DNA of 64,000 bases from Tannerellaceae bacterium (GTDB lineage: Bacteria > Bacteroidota > Bacteroidia > Bacteroidales > Tannerellaceae). How positions within the stretch are numbered: the stretch's first letter is position 1; each line of letters begins with the position of its first letter. The position numbers and the translations under genes are program-made. The notes beneath the pieces were generated by a model that was given only the letters and a program-made list of their open reading frames with translations, ran no database searches and was not told where the DNA came from. This document shows, piece after piece, positions 1-11,914 of this stretch. Where the stretch lies: positions 1-64,000 of the forward strand of contig JAITRW010000031.1 of NCBI GenBank assembly GCA_031288175.1. Direction: 5' to 3'.

Positions 1-612
1 CCTGTCAACAAGCGTCGTGTGGCGGCGGGGAAGGATGCGGCGAACAGTATCTGGCCATGGTCTCCGGGCTATCGTCCGGCGATGCGGACGCTGTCGGAGA
101 TGTATGGGTTTAAGTCGGGAGCGGTGATTTCGGCGGTGGATTTGATACGTGGTATAGGGGTGTATGCGGGGCTGACGCCTGTCTATGTAGAAAGAGCGAC
201 GGGATTGTACGATACGAATTATGAAGGTAAGGCGGCGTCGGCGGTAGAGGCGTTACGGGCACATGATTTTGTGTATCTGCACGTGGAAGCGAGCGATGAA
301 GCGGGTCACGAAGGAGATGTGGAGTTAAAGATACGGACGATAGAGTATCTGGACAGCCGTGTAGTGGGTCCTGTCTATGAGGCGGTGAAAGGTTGGCAAG
401 AGGGAGTGTCGATAGCGGTGCTGCCGGATCACCCTACACCCTGTGCGGTGCGTACACATACCAGCGACCCTGTGCCATTCCTGATCTATAAGCCCAGCTA
501 CCCGACCGATGAAGTGGCGTGTTTTGATGAGATGTCAGTGTTGAGAGGAGGGTATGGGCTGCTGGAGGGGGAAGGGTTTATGTGGAGGTTGGTAGAAGGA
601 AAAAATCTCTAA
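1..612 (+). CDS. apgM: 2,3-bisphosphoglycerate-independent phosphoglycerate mutase, archaeal type (3' part)
   Basis: The reading frame is open from base 1, so the gene starts left of the window and about 203 C-terminal residues are seen. The visible part reads KRRVAAGKDAANSIWPW..., then a segment with GLTPVYVERATG and YLHVEASDEAGHEGD, and ends with DHPTPCAVRTHTSDPVPFLIY. The DEAGH and DHPTP motifs carry metal-binding His and Asp residues of the alkaline-phosphatase-like superfamily and match the ApgM branch. The enzyme interconverts 3- and 2-phosphoglycerate in glycolysis in the cytoplasm. A GTG at 19 is inside the gene and is not the real start. Nothing looks damaged. Confidence 0.9.
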   Translation, partial: PVNKRRVAAGKDAANSIWPWSPGYRPAMRTLSEMYGFKSGAVISAVDLIRGIGVYAGLTPVYVERATGLYDTNYEGKAASAVEALRAHDFVYLHVEASDEAGHEGDVELKIRTIEYLDSRVVGPVYEAVKGWQEGVSIAVLPDHPTPCAVRTHTSDPVPFLIYKPSYPTDEVACFDEMSVLRGGYGLLEGEGFMWRLVEGKNL

Positions 613-816
613 GACCTTAAGTTATCGAAGATTATCATCGGGAAGCATTGAATTACGAATTTTTAATAATTCAACCTGATACTATTAATATTATTTACCA
701 TAAAACACCCCCCCCTATAATATTTTTATACACCTTTGTTGCCATCGTGAAAATAAGCGCCACCTGAGGTGTTTCCTTGACGTGGAGAAGTTTCTTAATT
801 AATAGTTATAAGTGCA
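613..816. other. Intergenic region with a C8 tract
   Basis: An AT-rich spacer between the phosphoglycerate mutase and the radical SAM cassette. It contains eight consecutive C bases (708-715) followed by an AT-rich stretch. No small coding frame with a convincing start and no clear TAnnTTTG box was found. It marks the change from the moderately GC-rich housekeeping gene to the visibly AT-rich cassette. Confidence 0.5.
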
Positions 817-1419
817 ATGATAGAACAATTATTACGACCTTATTCTGAAGAAGACAGGATTTCACTATTGATTCGCCATGCCGACAGGTATGATTTCAAA
901 GAAGGGACAGACGGAAACGAAGCGTTGCTAACAGAGCAAGGAAAAATAAATGCTTGTAAGCTGGGAGAAGATTTGTCAAAGTATAGAGTTAACAAAATCA
1001 TTACAACTCCTGTTCCTCGCTGTATTCAAACAGGTGAATGTATAGTAAAAGGTTACGGCAAACCTGTAGAAATATCACCTTCGAATCTTTTTGGAGGGTT
1101 ACATATTATCAATTGGGAACTTGCAAACGAATTTTTCAATGTTCACGGCTATGAAAAATGGTATCAAAATATTATTGACGATATACCAACGCCGGGAATA
1201 TATAGTACAGAAGAATATAGAAAGTCAATGACTGACTTTCTTGTAAGAAATACCAATAAAGGATTGACAATTTTTATTTCTCATGATTTTCCGATAGCTT
1301 TTTATCATTATTCTATCAATAAAACAATCTATACGATATTTTCAGATTGGGTAAAATATCTTTCAGGTTTAATCTTGAAAAATGGACAATATGTGGCTCG
1401 ATTTCAAAATAACGAATAG
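817..1419 (+). CDS. Histidine phosphatase superfamily protein
   Basis: 200 residues. The N-terminus carries LLIRHADRYD, the RHG-type motif (here Arg20-His21-Ala22) whose His forms the phosphohistidine intermediate. TTPVPRCIQTGECI and the later ISHDFPIAFYH (second catalytic-type His) follow at the usual places. The fold covers phosphoglycerate mutases, SixA and sugar or nucleotide phosphatases, so the substrate is not defined. It is the first gene of an AT-rich set and its 3' end overlaps the next gene by 38 bp, so it is probably translated together with the radical SAM genes. A role in dephosphorylating an intermediate of that pathway is inference. Confidence 0.75.
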   Translation: MIEQLLRPYSEEDRISLLIRHADRYDFKEGTDGNEALLTEQGKINACKLGEDLSKYRVNKIITTPVPRCIQTGECIVKGYGKPVEISPSNLFGGLHIINWELANEFFNVHGYEKWYQNIIDDIPTPGIYSTEEYRKSMTDFLVRNTNKGLTIFISHDFPIAFYHYSINKTIYTIFSDWVKYLSGLILKNGQYVARFQNNE

Positions 1420-2329
1420 GTGTAACAATAACTGTGCTTATTGTGGTGTGTCCCATAATGAAATAACAGCAAAAGAATTAATACCAACAAACAAAATTAT
1501 AGATACAATTAAATCTGCATTAGATATTGGATTTAAGAATTTCGCTTTTTTAGGTGGAGAACCGACTCTAAGAAAAAATATTGGAAATTTATTTCCTGTG
1601 TTTCAAGAATGTAAAGATGTGAATGTTTTAATCATAACGAATGGCCTTATCTTTAATGATATACTTGTAAATTCAGCATTTGCTTGTGGAGCAGGTAGTG
1701 TGCACATTGTTCAATCGTTTGATAGTTTTGAAGTGCCTAATTATAAACATCAAAATCCTCAGAAGATCCTTTCAAATATAGATAAAATACAGCAAATAGC
1801 AGAAAAATATTCAACCAAACAATTCAAACGAGGTGTTTGTATTCACAGCGTAATTTCAAGAGAAAACTATAAAAGAATCTATGAATTAGTGAGTTATTTT
1901 CATGAAAGAGAGATTGATATCAGCGTGGGGCTTGTTTGCCCTTCAAAGTTTGATGAAACAGAAATACCAACAGAATATAATCATTTTAATTTTATCGAAC
2001 TAAATGCAATTCTGAACCAACTTGAAAGATTAAAAAATGAAGGCAAACTTAATTTTGCAAATAGCGTATTGTATGAATATTTGCAATTATATCCATTTGG
2101 AAAAATTGACATTAAAGAGATTTGTAAAGCAGGAAAAGAGCATGTTATTATAAATCCTGATGGAGAGGTTTATCCTTGTATTACACAATCATACGCTTCT
2201 GGTAAAAAATATGGTAATATCAATGATGTTTCTTTTGAATGGATATATCAAAAGTTTCAAGGTTTTGTATGTATATCAGATTTTGCACCTGCGTGTTATG
2301 ACCATTATCTATGGAATAAATTGAATTAA
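1382..2329 (+). CDS. Radical SAM protein with SPASM-like C-terminus
   Basis: 315 residues. The start has KITNRCNNNCAYCG, the CX3CX2C motif (Cys14, Cys18, Cys21) that holds the [4Fe-4S] cluster of radical SAM enzymes, followed by FLGGEPTLRKN, the GGEP motif that contacts the SAM amino group. The C-terminal part (CKAGKEH, NPDGEVYPC and further Cys) resembles a SPASM/Twitch auxiliary cluster region, common in peptide- and sugar-modifying members. ATG 1382 lies inside the phosphatase gene; ATG 1391 is the alternative. The chemistry cannot be read from sequence. Its neighbours are a second radical SAM enzyme and a glycosyltransferase. Confidence 0.85.
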   Translation: MDNMWLDFKITNRCNNNCAYCGVSHNEITAKELIPTNKIIDTIKSALDIGFKNFAFLGGEPTLRKNIGNLFPVFQECKDVNVLIITNGLIFNDILVNSAFACGAGSVHIVQSFDSFEVPNYKHQNPQKILSNIDKIQQIAEKYSTKQFKRGVCIHSVISRENYKRIYELVSYFHEREIDISVGLVCPSKFDETEIPTEYNHFNFIELNAILNQLERLKNEGKLNFANSVLYEYLQLYPFGKIDIKEICKAGKEHVIINPDGEVYPCITQSYASGKKYGNINDVSFEWIYQKFQGFVCISDFAPACYDHYLWNKLN

Positions 2330-2335
2330 AACAGT

Positions 2336-3268
2336 ATGCGATTTAAAGAAATTATTATAGAATTAAGTTACAACTGTAATTTGAGTTGTACGATGTGTGG
2401 GTTTGGCAAGGATTCGAATCCATTTAACAAGAATAAGTTTTTATATTTTGAGAATTACAAAGAAATATTATGTCAAATAAACGATAAAACGGAAACGATT
2501 CGTCTGAATGGGCGAGGAGAAAGCACTATACACCCTGATTTTATAGGAGTTTTAAATTATACAAAACGGAATTTTCCACAACTCAATATTAATCTTTTCT
2601 CCAATTTTTCATTTAACAATAAAAACATTATTGACGCTTTAATTGTAAATTGTGTTCAGCTTTTCATTTCAATAGACAGTCCTTATATGAAAGAGTTGTC
2701 GACTATTAGAAAAGGCGCAAATTTTCAATATCTTGAGAATAACATCAAACAAGTGGAAGAGTTACAAAATAGACCGTTTGTTGTTTTCACAATTCAAGAG
2801 AGGAATATCCATCGTATTTATGAAATAGCCCAATTCGCCTTTGAAAATCATTGCCAAATTTTATATAATACCATTCGTCGAAATAAAGGTATTGAAATAT
2901 TTGTTGATGCGGTTAGGCGGAATTATCAATCAATTTTAGAACAATTTGAACAAGGTGAAAAGTTATATGCTAATTCAGGATTACAGTATTTGTATCCCGA
3001 TCAACTTGCAGGAATTAAATTGCGAATAAAAAAGTTTACACAAACGCATGGAACAATGAAACAATGCCCTGCGTTGGATAAAGAATTGTGTATTTTATAC
3101 GATGGCACAATAATACCTTGCAATATGTTCAATCCGTATGTTTACGGTAATATCTTCTGTCAATCATTGAATGAAATATGGGAAAGCAAAAAACGAAAGA
3201 TGTTTCTACGCTCCCATAAATATTGTTGTTATTGTCGCAACTGTGCAAATTTAGAATTTGAAGTATGA
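2336..3268 (+). CDS. Second radical SAM protein with SPASM-like C-terminus
   Basis: 310 residues. ELSYNCNLSCTMCGFG holds CX3CX2C (Cys14, Cys18, Cys21). RLNGRGESTIHPDF follows where GGEP-like residues are expected, so the SAM-contact motif is altered to NGRGE. The C-terminus is Cys-rich (LCILYDGTIIPCNMF, YGNIF, YCCYCRNC), as in SPASM domains that bind one or two extra iron-sulphur clusters. It starts 6 bp after the first radical SAM gene and its stop overlaps the next start by 4 bp, so the genes form an operon. It is not a close copy of the first enzyme, which suggests two separate steps. The substrate is unknown. Confidence 0.85.
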   Translation: MRFKEIIIELSYNCNLSCTMCGFGKDSNPFNKNKFLYFENYKEILCQINDKTETIRLNGRGESTIHPDFIGVLNYTKRNFPQLNINLFSNFSFNNKNIIDALIVNCVQLFISIDSPYMKELSTIRKGANFQYLENNIKQVEELQNRPFVVFTIQERNIHRIYEIAQFAFENHCQILYNTIRRNKGIEIFVDAVRRNYQSILEQFEQGEKLYANSGLQYLYPDQLAGIKLRIKKFTQTHGTMKQCPALDKELCILYDGTIIPCNMFNPYVYGNIFCQSLNEIWESKKRKMFLRSHKYCCYCRNCANLEFEV

Positions 3269-4224
3269 GTTCATTGTTGAATGTTTCCTACGGGAAGATT
3301 TTGGATTACTGGCGTAAAAAACTATCAAACAATCCCAATAAAACAATATTTTTAATAACTAAAATTATAGAAATCATTGTTTTCAAACGACATAGTGGTA
3401 AATGGAATAATAAGACATTTCAATATGTGGATTTTCCGCAATTGATCGCTAATAATGTTTCAAAAACCCTCATTATTAGTATAATTACACCTACTTATAT
3501 TGAAAGTCAAAAAGACATAAACGACATTGTGAATCTATTGCAATCTATTTCCAAACAAACAGTTAAACCTGATAATGTGATTATTATAGACGACTGTTCA
3601 CCTATTTCTTTTTCTTTCCCTGAACAAGTACAGATTTATCGACAAAATAAAAAAACGGGTCCTGCAAAAGCGAGAAATTATGGTAAAGAAATTGCACTTA
3701 AAAATAAATCTGATATAATTGCTTTTACAGATACTGATTGTATCCTTTCAGAAAATTGGATTGAAACAATAATCGAGACATTCAAAATATCAAAATATTT
3801 TCAAATATTATCAGGGAATACTATTTCTTATGATAAAAATTGGTTTGGACAATACCATGACATAAACGGAACTTTAAATGGTCGGAGATTCAAAGGTTGT
3901 AAACGACTTTTATATGGAACAACAGCAAATTTAGCAATAACTCGACAAGTTGCTGAAAATATTGATTTTAGCGAGAAATTTTCATTGGCAGCAGGTGAAG
4001 ATATTGAATTTTGTTTTCGAGCAAATCAAGGAGGTTTTGCTATAAAATACGTTTCTCAGATGGTTGTTTTTCACAACTATAGCTACACAAATAATCTTTG
4101 GCATAATCTCAAGTTGTTTAGTCGTCAGTTTGAAAAGTATGGACGAGGAGAAACTATATTGTTAAAAGAAATTCCAGAATATTACGTTTACTTTGAAGAG
4201 ACGGAAGAAATAACAGCTATTTGA
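3265..4224 (+). CDS. Glycosyltransferase family 2 protein
   Basis: 319 residues. A GT-A core starts near residue 70 with IISIITPTYIES, continues through IIIDDCSP and GPAKARNYG, and has the DxD-type motif FTDTDCILSENW for nucleotide-sugar and metal binding. AAGEDIEFCFRA near residue 245 is the usual ED acceptor-site motif of GT2 enzymes. No membrane segment is obvious, so it is probably cytoplasmic or peripheral. Its ATG overlaps the stop of the second radical SAM gene, which points to translational coupling. With the phosphatase and radical SAM genes it suggests making or decorating a small sugar- or peptide-derived molecule, but no precursor peptide was found. Confidence 0.85.
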   Translation: MSSLLNVSYGKILDYWRKKLSNNPNKTIFLITKIIEIIVFKRHSGKWNNKTFQYVDFPQLIANNVSKTLIISIITPTYIESQKDINDIVNLLQSISKQTVKPDNVIIIDDCSPISFSFPEQVQIYRQNKKTGPAKARNYGKEIALKNKSDIIAFTDTDCILSENWIETIIETFKISKYFQILSGNTISYDKNWFGQYHDINGTLNGRRFKGCKRLLYGTTANLAITRQVAENIDFSEKFSLAAGEDIEFCFRANQGGFAIKYVSQMVVFHNYSYTNNLWHNLKLFSRQFEKYGRGETILLKEIPEYYVYFEETEEITAI

Positions 4225-4284
4225 TTGGATAATGAAAATCCTGACCGAGAATCAATATAAATTGAGTTTTCTGTACTAAGATCT

Positions 4285-4293
4285 GGGGGGGGG
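4285..4293. repeat. G9 homopolymer tract
   Basis: Nine G bases in the AT-rich spacer between the glycosyltransferase and hipB. Similar C8 or G9 tracts lie at 708-715, 37167-37174 and 51023-51031. Such tracts can slip during replication, but this one is not placed where it would clearly switch a gene. The rest of 4225-4390 shows nothing recognisable. Confidence 0.6.
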
Positions 4294-4390
4294 TGAAATA
4301 TTTCATTGTTTCGTACATAATCATACTCGAAGCCGATTTAAATTACCAAAATACAATAAAGACCATCAAGCGGATCGTAATACCAGTATC

Positions 4391-4404
4391 TTAGATATAT
4401 CTAA
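4391..4404. promoter_or_regulatory. Palindromic operator candidate 1 upstream of hipBA
   Basis: TTAGATATATCTAA is a perfect 14-bp palindrome preceded by TATC. An identical copy starts 41 bp downstream, about four helical turns away, so dimers on both sites would face the same side of the DNA. HipB-type antitoxins autoregulate through paired palindromes, so these are probable HipB sites. Confidence 0.75.
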
Positions 4405-4431
4405 CGACAATGTCCTAAACGGGATGGTATC

Positions 4432-4445
4432 TTAGATATATCTAA
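4432..4445. promoter_or_regulatory. Palindromic operator candidate 2 upstream of hipBA
   Basis: Second perfect copy of TTAGATATATCTAA, again preceded by TATC. It ends 20 bp before the -7 box at 4466 and lies just upstream of the expected -33 region, where a bound repressor would be expected to interfere with RNA polymerase. Confidence 0.75.
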
Positions 4446-4465
4446 TGAAGTTGGGGCTAAAACCA

Positions 4466-4473
4466 TATCTTTG
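4466..4473 (+). promoter_or_regulatory. Promoter -7 box for hipBA
   Basis: TATCTTTG matches the Bacteroidota -7 consensus TAnnTTTG. It lies 25 nt before the proposed TTG start of hipB and downstream of both palindromes. No good -33 element is seen at the usual spacing. Confidence 0.55.
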
Positions 4474-4498
4474 CATTTGGTAAAGATAATGGTATGGA

Positions 4499-4780
4499 TT
4501 GGTATGGAAGGCAGATGCTGCAATAGCGTCTGAATTAGGTAGCAGAATGAAGGCCACACGGCTCAAGAAAAAATTCTCACAGGCAGAGGTTGCCCGGCGG
4601 GCAGGAATAAGTGTATTTACGGTCGGTCAGATGGAGAACGGTAAAAATACTTCGTTGTCCTCGCTGATATCCGTAATGCGTGTGCTGAAAGTATTGGAAA
4701 ATTTCGAGAACCTGATTCCGCAACCGGTAATTAGCCCCGTAGAATTGTTGGCGGAGAATAGTAAAAAACGGAGGAAATGA
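4499..4780 (+). CDS. hipB: HipB-like antitoxin, HTH_3 (XRE) regulator
   Basis: 93 residues from a TTG start; an in-frame stop at 4487 prevents a longer protein and the next in-frame ATG is at 4547. The HTH spans about residues 15-60 (RLKKKFSQAEVARRAGISVF, then MENGKNTSLSSLISVMRVL), the usual XRE arrangement. It is followed by a short linker and a basic tail (ENSKKRRK). Its stop overlaps the hipA start in ATGA, the typical coupling of antitoxin and toxin. It should dimerise, bind the palindromes at 4391 and 4432, and hold HipA inactive. Since hipA is frameshifted, the antitoxin may now be an orphan. Confidence 0.8.
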   Translation: MVWKADAAIASELGSRMKATRLKKKFSQAEVARRAGISVFTVGQMENGKNTSLSSLISVMRVLKVLENFENLIPQPVISPVELLAENSKKRRK

Positions 4781-6077
4781 CCGAGATAATTCTCAAAGTT
4801 TCTGTATGGGGAGAAGATGTTGCCGCCGTTGTGTGGGATAAGGAGAGGGAATATGCAGTATTTGAATTTTTCTCTGAATTTTCTGCCAAGGGTTTGGATA
4901 TGGCGCCTCTTATAATGCCTTTGGAAGATATTCGACGGGGTGTTAGGACATATTATTTCCCTTCTCACAGAAATAATAAGACATTCAAGGGGCTGCCGGG
5001 ACTTATTGCCGACTCCCTTCCAGATGCGTATGGGGATCAAATTTTGGAAGAGTATTTTGTCGGTAAAGGATTAAATGTCAGCGAGTTCAGTCCAGTTGAT
5101 CGACTATGTTACGTGGGTAAACGCGGTATGGGGGCTTTGGAATTTGAGCCTGCACAACGCAATCTGCAATTGGACGAATCTTCAATCATCGAAATTGCCC
5201 GCCTGACTGACATAGCCAAAGAGGCTCTGGGCAAGCGCGAGGAGTTTCAGCTCAAATCAGACGAAGGGGACGAATCTTTACTTGATATAATTAGAGTAGG
5301 AACCTCGGCGGGCGGAGCGAAACCCAAGGCGATTATTGCCGTTAACGGCGACATGTCGGAAGTGCGTTCAGGGCAGGTAAAGGCACCAGATGGGTTTACT
5401 TATTGGTTGCTCAAATTCGACGGGGTCGAGGCTGGGAGAGTTACGAACAATCCTCTCGGGATAGGCCGTATTGAGTATGCGTATTACAAAATGGCACTTG
5501 ATTGTGGTATTGAAATGACCGAATGCCGGTTATTCGAGGAAGGACAGTATGCCCATTTTATGACAAAGAGATTCGATAGGACGGATGCCGGAGATAAATT
5601 GCATACTCAAACGCTGTGTGCCATTGCCCATTTCGACCGCGATGCCCTCCACTCGTACGAACAGGCATTTCAAGTAATGAGGCGCATGAATCTGTCCTAT
5701 CCCGATATGGAGCAATTGTATCGCCGGATGGTATTCAATATTATAGCACGAAATCACGATGACCACACGAAAAATCATTCTTTTATCTTGAGCCGTGGCG
5801 GAGAGTGGAGCCTGGCTCCTGCCTATGACTTTGCTACTCCTATTCTTCGACGGGCAGATGGACTAACCGGCATCAGATGTCTGCAAATAACAAGCGTGAC
5901 GATTTCAGGCGGGAAGACCTGTTGGATGTAGCTCGGAATATGGGGATTAAAAACGCATTATCAATTGTAGATCAGACTGTTGAAATTGTAGCTAACTGGT
6001 ATAGATATGCGTCAGAGGCGGGAATTAAAGAGGCACACAAAGAACAGATAAGTAAAAACTTACGCGTTATGAGGTAG
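4777..6077 (+). pseudogene. hipA: HipA-like serine/threonine kinase toxin, frameshifted
   Basis: HipA toxins are kinases; E. coli HipA phosphorylates glutamyl-tRNA synthetase and causes growth arrest. The N-terminal region (LKVSVWGEDVAAVVWD, LPGLIADSLPDAYG) and the kinase core are visible, with the catalytic-type ARNHDDHTKNHSF and LAPAYDF metal motif. Just after AYDF, near 5835, the frame is lost. Restoring one base (GCTTAC instead of GCTAC) gives the family sequence SYSSTGRWTNRHQMSANNKRDDF, which continues to the stop at 6077. The net change is a one-base deletion, giving 384 residues with about 20 wrong ones at the end and losing about 80 native residues. A sequencing error cannot be excluded, but nearby accessory genes show similar lesions. 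Confidence 0.85.
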
Positions 6078-6110
6078 AAGATATATCGAACAATAGATAA
6101 AACTTGGATT

Positions 6111-6187
6111 TTGCTTAACTGAGTGAACGACAGAAAATACAAATAGTTGATTATCAGTTATATATTGCTTAATTAGGAAAACGACAT
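6111..6187. repeat. Left pair of 23-bp repeats flanking the AlbA gene
   Basis: Two imperfect copies begin at 6111 (TTGCTTAACTGAGTGAAC...) and 6165 (TTGCTTAATTAGGAAAAC...), 54 bp apart, each ending in GACA. The second abuts the ATG of the AlbA gene. A matching pair with 55-bp phasing lies right after that gene at 7650 and 7705. The sequence between the members also shares ATCAG...TTATTGCTT with the right pair. Confidence 0.7.
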
Positions 6188-7648
6188 GATAAAAAATTGG
6201 ATTGAAAAGGCAGTCGAATATCTTGAGTGCTCATTGACTCCTATCCCTCAAGAGATGAATGAATTGGATTGGAAAGCAGAACTTTCTCCTAATAATGAAA
6301 AACTATGTAAACACTTGTCTGCTTTTGCCAATCATCCAGGAGGAGGATTCCTTGTCTTTGGAGTAGAAGATAAAGCAGGGAGATTAATCGGAGTGTCTCA
6401 GGAGCAGGCTGAGTTGATAATGCAAAGATTAAGCAGTTTATGCAGAGATTCTATATTTCCGGTTGTAAGGTTGGATCATTCTATTCAAGAGTACAAAGGA
6501 ATACCACTTTTATTTGTATATATTAAAGAAAGTGCTGTTAAACCTGTTTCTATAAAGGAAAAATCCATAGAGGATTCATATATACGAAGTGGAGGAACAA
6601 CACGACTTGCATCAAGGCAAGAAATAGGAGCTTTAATGCTCAACAGCAAAACTCCTCATTATGAGGAACTTCACGCTAGTAAATTAAAGTCCCCCGCTGA
6701 AATACTTGACCTTCTTGATTTTCGAAGTGTCTTTAGGCTACTAAATAAACCAACACCACAAAGTCAAGAAGAAATCTTGAGATGGATGAAGGATGAAAAG
6801 ATGATAGAGAACGTTGATGATATTGGCTATTATATTACTATTTTGGAGCGTTGTGTTGTGCCTATAATCTTAATATGTTTGATGGATTGTCCCGAAAAAA
6901 CATAAGGGTTATCAAATACAAAGGGATAACCAAACGTGAAACAGAAAAAGAACAATTAGGAGTAAAGGGTTATGCTATCGGCTATGAGGGGTTAATAGAT
7001 TATATTAATTCTCTCCTTCCAAGTAGCGAAGTGATAAAGAATGCGTTGAGGTCAGAAACAACCGTTTATCCAGAAATAGCTCTGCGGGAACTTATAGCCA
7101 ATGCTTTAATACACCAAGATTTTTCAGTTAGAGGAACCAGCCCGATGATTGAAATATTTGATGATCGCATTGAGGTTTCAAATCCCGGGAGACTACTTCC
7201 ATCTAAAAAGATTGACCGATTAATACGAACTACTCCTGAATCAAGAAATGAGATTTTAGCATCTGCTTTCAGAAGATATGGTATTTGTGAAGAGCGAGGT
7301 TCTGGCTTTGAGAAAGCAGTTGTTGCAATAGAATTATATGGCTTACCCCCTCTCAAGTTTGAAGAATTAGAAAATTCTTTTCGGGTAACCATGTATAGCC
7401 CTAAGACATTTGCGGAACTAACACCAACAGAAAGAATAGAAGCTTGTTACCAACATAGTATTGTTAAATACTTTTCTATTGGAGGCATGACTAACGGTAG
7501 TTTACGAGAACGATTTAAGATGAGTGAACGGCAAAGACCACAAGTCTCGTTGGTAATAAAAGAAGCTTTGGCGCAAAATAAAATTAAACCAAAAGACCCT
7601 AATAATGCCTCAACAAAATATGTGGAATATATTCCTTTCTGGGGATAA
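6186..7648 (+). pseudogene. AlbA_2 / RecG-like ATP-binding DNA-binding protein, frameshifted
   Basis: The first segment (6186 to about 6840) is an AlbA_2 (Schlafen-type) domain: LDWKAELSPNNEKLCKHLSA, FANHPGGGFLVFGVED and YIRSGGTTRLAS. The second, in the next frame, has CCAYNLNMFDGLSRKNIRVIKY and a HATPase_c_4 domain (ALRELIANALIHQDF, IEVSNPGRLLP, EERGSGFEK), then a winged-helix-like tail. Reading on at GGAGCG restores FGALCCAYNL, so one base is missing near 6840. The intact protein would be about 487 residues. Such proteins are common in islands, often beside toxin-antitoxin or restriction genes, and their role is poorly defined. Short phased repeats sit on both sides, suggesting insertion as a unit. 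Confidence 0.85.
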
Positions 7649-7649
7649 T

Positions 7650-7727
7650 TTGCTTAAGTAGGAAACCGACACGGTAAGATTATACATTGGAAATCAGATT
7701 GTTATTGCTTAATTAGGAAACTAACAT
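7650..7727. repeat. Right pair of 23-bp repeats flanking the AlbA gene
   Basis: Copies start at 7650 (TTGCTTAAGTAGGAAACC...) and 7705 (TTGCTTAATTAGGAAACT...), 55 bp apart. They match the left pair at 6111 and 6165 in sequence and spacing. The copy at 7705 ends 25 bp before the 3' end of tRNA-Leu. Confidence 0.7.
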
Positions 7728-7751
7728 ACAACATTGTCATGGACTACAAGG

Positions 7752-7835
7752 TACCCGGAGCCGGGATCGAACCGGCATGGATGTGAATCCACTGGTGTTT
7801 GAGACCAGCGCGTCTACCGATTCCGCCATCCGGGC
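7752..7835 (-). tRNA. tRNA-Leu (anticodon CAA)
   Basis: On the minus strand the acceptor arms GCCCGGA and TCCGGGT pair fully. The anticodon stem CTGGT/ACCAG encloses CTCAAAC, giving anticodon CAA. A long variable arm and the T-loop TTCGATC are present, and CCA is not encoded. Length is 84 nt. The 3' end points left into the hipBA/AlbA block. Confidence 0.95.
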
Positions 7836-7871
7836 AACAACATATCAAAGAGCAGTCACATACAAACACAG

Positions 7872-7944
7872 TCGGGGTGAGAAGATTCGAACTTCCGGCC
7901 TCCACGTCCCGAACGTGGCGCGCTGCCAACTGCGCTACACCCCG
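7872..7944 (-). tRNA. tRNA-Pro (anticodon CGG)
   Basis: The minus-strand acceptor CGGGGTG pairs with CACCCCG. The anticodon stem CCACG/CGTGG encloses TTCGGGA, giving CGG. The T-loop is TTCGAAT. Length is 73 nt without encoded CCA. It lies 36 bp upstream of tRNA-Leu and 39 bp downstream of trxA on the same strand. Confidence 0.95.
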
Positions 7945-7983
7945 TTAATTCCGAGTGCCAAAAGTAGTCATTCTTTGTAGAGG

Positions 7984-8298
7984 TTAAAGGAGGGTGTCGA
8001 TTTTTTGGACGAACTTGTCTTTGGTAGCGGCGCCAACTATTTTATCGACGACTTCCCCTTCACGAAAGAAAAGTACAGTAGGAACATTACGAATACCGAA
8101 ACGATTTGTCAGCTCGTCGTTTTCATCCACGCTGACTTTTCCGATGATCACTTTGTCTCCATAAACCTGAGAAAGTTCCTCTATGACAGGGGTTATCATG
8201 CGGCAAGGCCCACACCACTCTGCCCAAAAGTCAAGTACAAGAGGTTTACCTTGGGCAAGGAAACTTTCGAAATTTGATTCGGTAATGTGTTGTACCAT
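7984..8298 (-). CDS. trxA: Thioredoxin
   Basis: 104 residues with ATG at 8298. The frame is open further upstream, but the family starts here (MVQHITESNF). FWAEWCGPCRMITP holds the redox-active Cys29 and Cys32; VDENDELTNRFGIRNVPTVLFF has the cis-proline loop (VPT). The length matches bacterial thioredoxin 1. It reduces protein disulphides in the cytoplasm. The gene is divergent from pyrG. On its own strand a -7-like TACCTTCG (8326-8333) lies about 28 nt upstream. The two tRNA genes follow without an obvious terminator. Confidence 0.95.
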   Translation of the reverse strand: MVQHITESNFESFLAQGKPLVLDFWAEWCGPCRMITPVIEELSQVYGDKVIIGKVSVDENDELTNRFGIRNVPTVLFFREGEVVDKIVGAATKDKFVQKIDTLL

Positions 8299-8315
8299 GT
8301 AAGTTGTATCTTTAA

Positions 8316-11883
<3,568 letters not shown>

Positions 11884-11914
11884 ACGGTTGCCCGTCCTAT
11901 TTGGGATTGTTTCC

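Noticed and set aside
5825-5890. Programmed frameshift in hipA
   Set aside because: No slippery heptamer is evident at the break, and the neighbouring gene has a similar one-base lesion, so mutation or error is simpler.
6111-6187. A CRISPR array formed by the repeats flanking the AlbA gene
   Set aside because: There are only pairs of imperfect repeats, the intervening sequences are partly shared between the two pairs, and no leader is visible.
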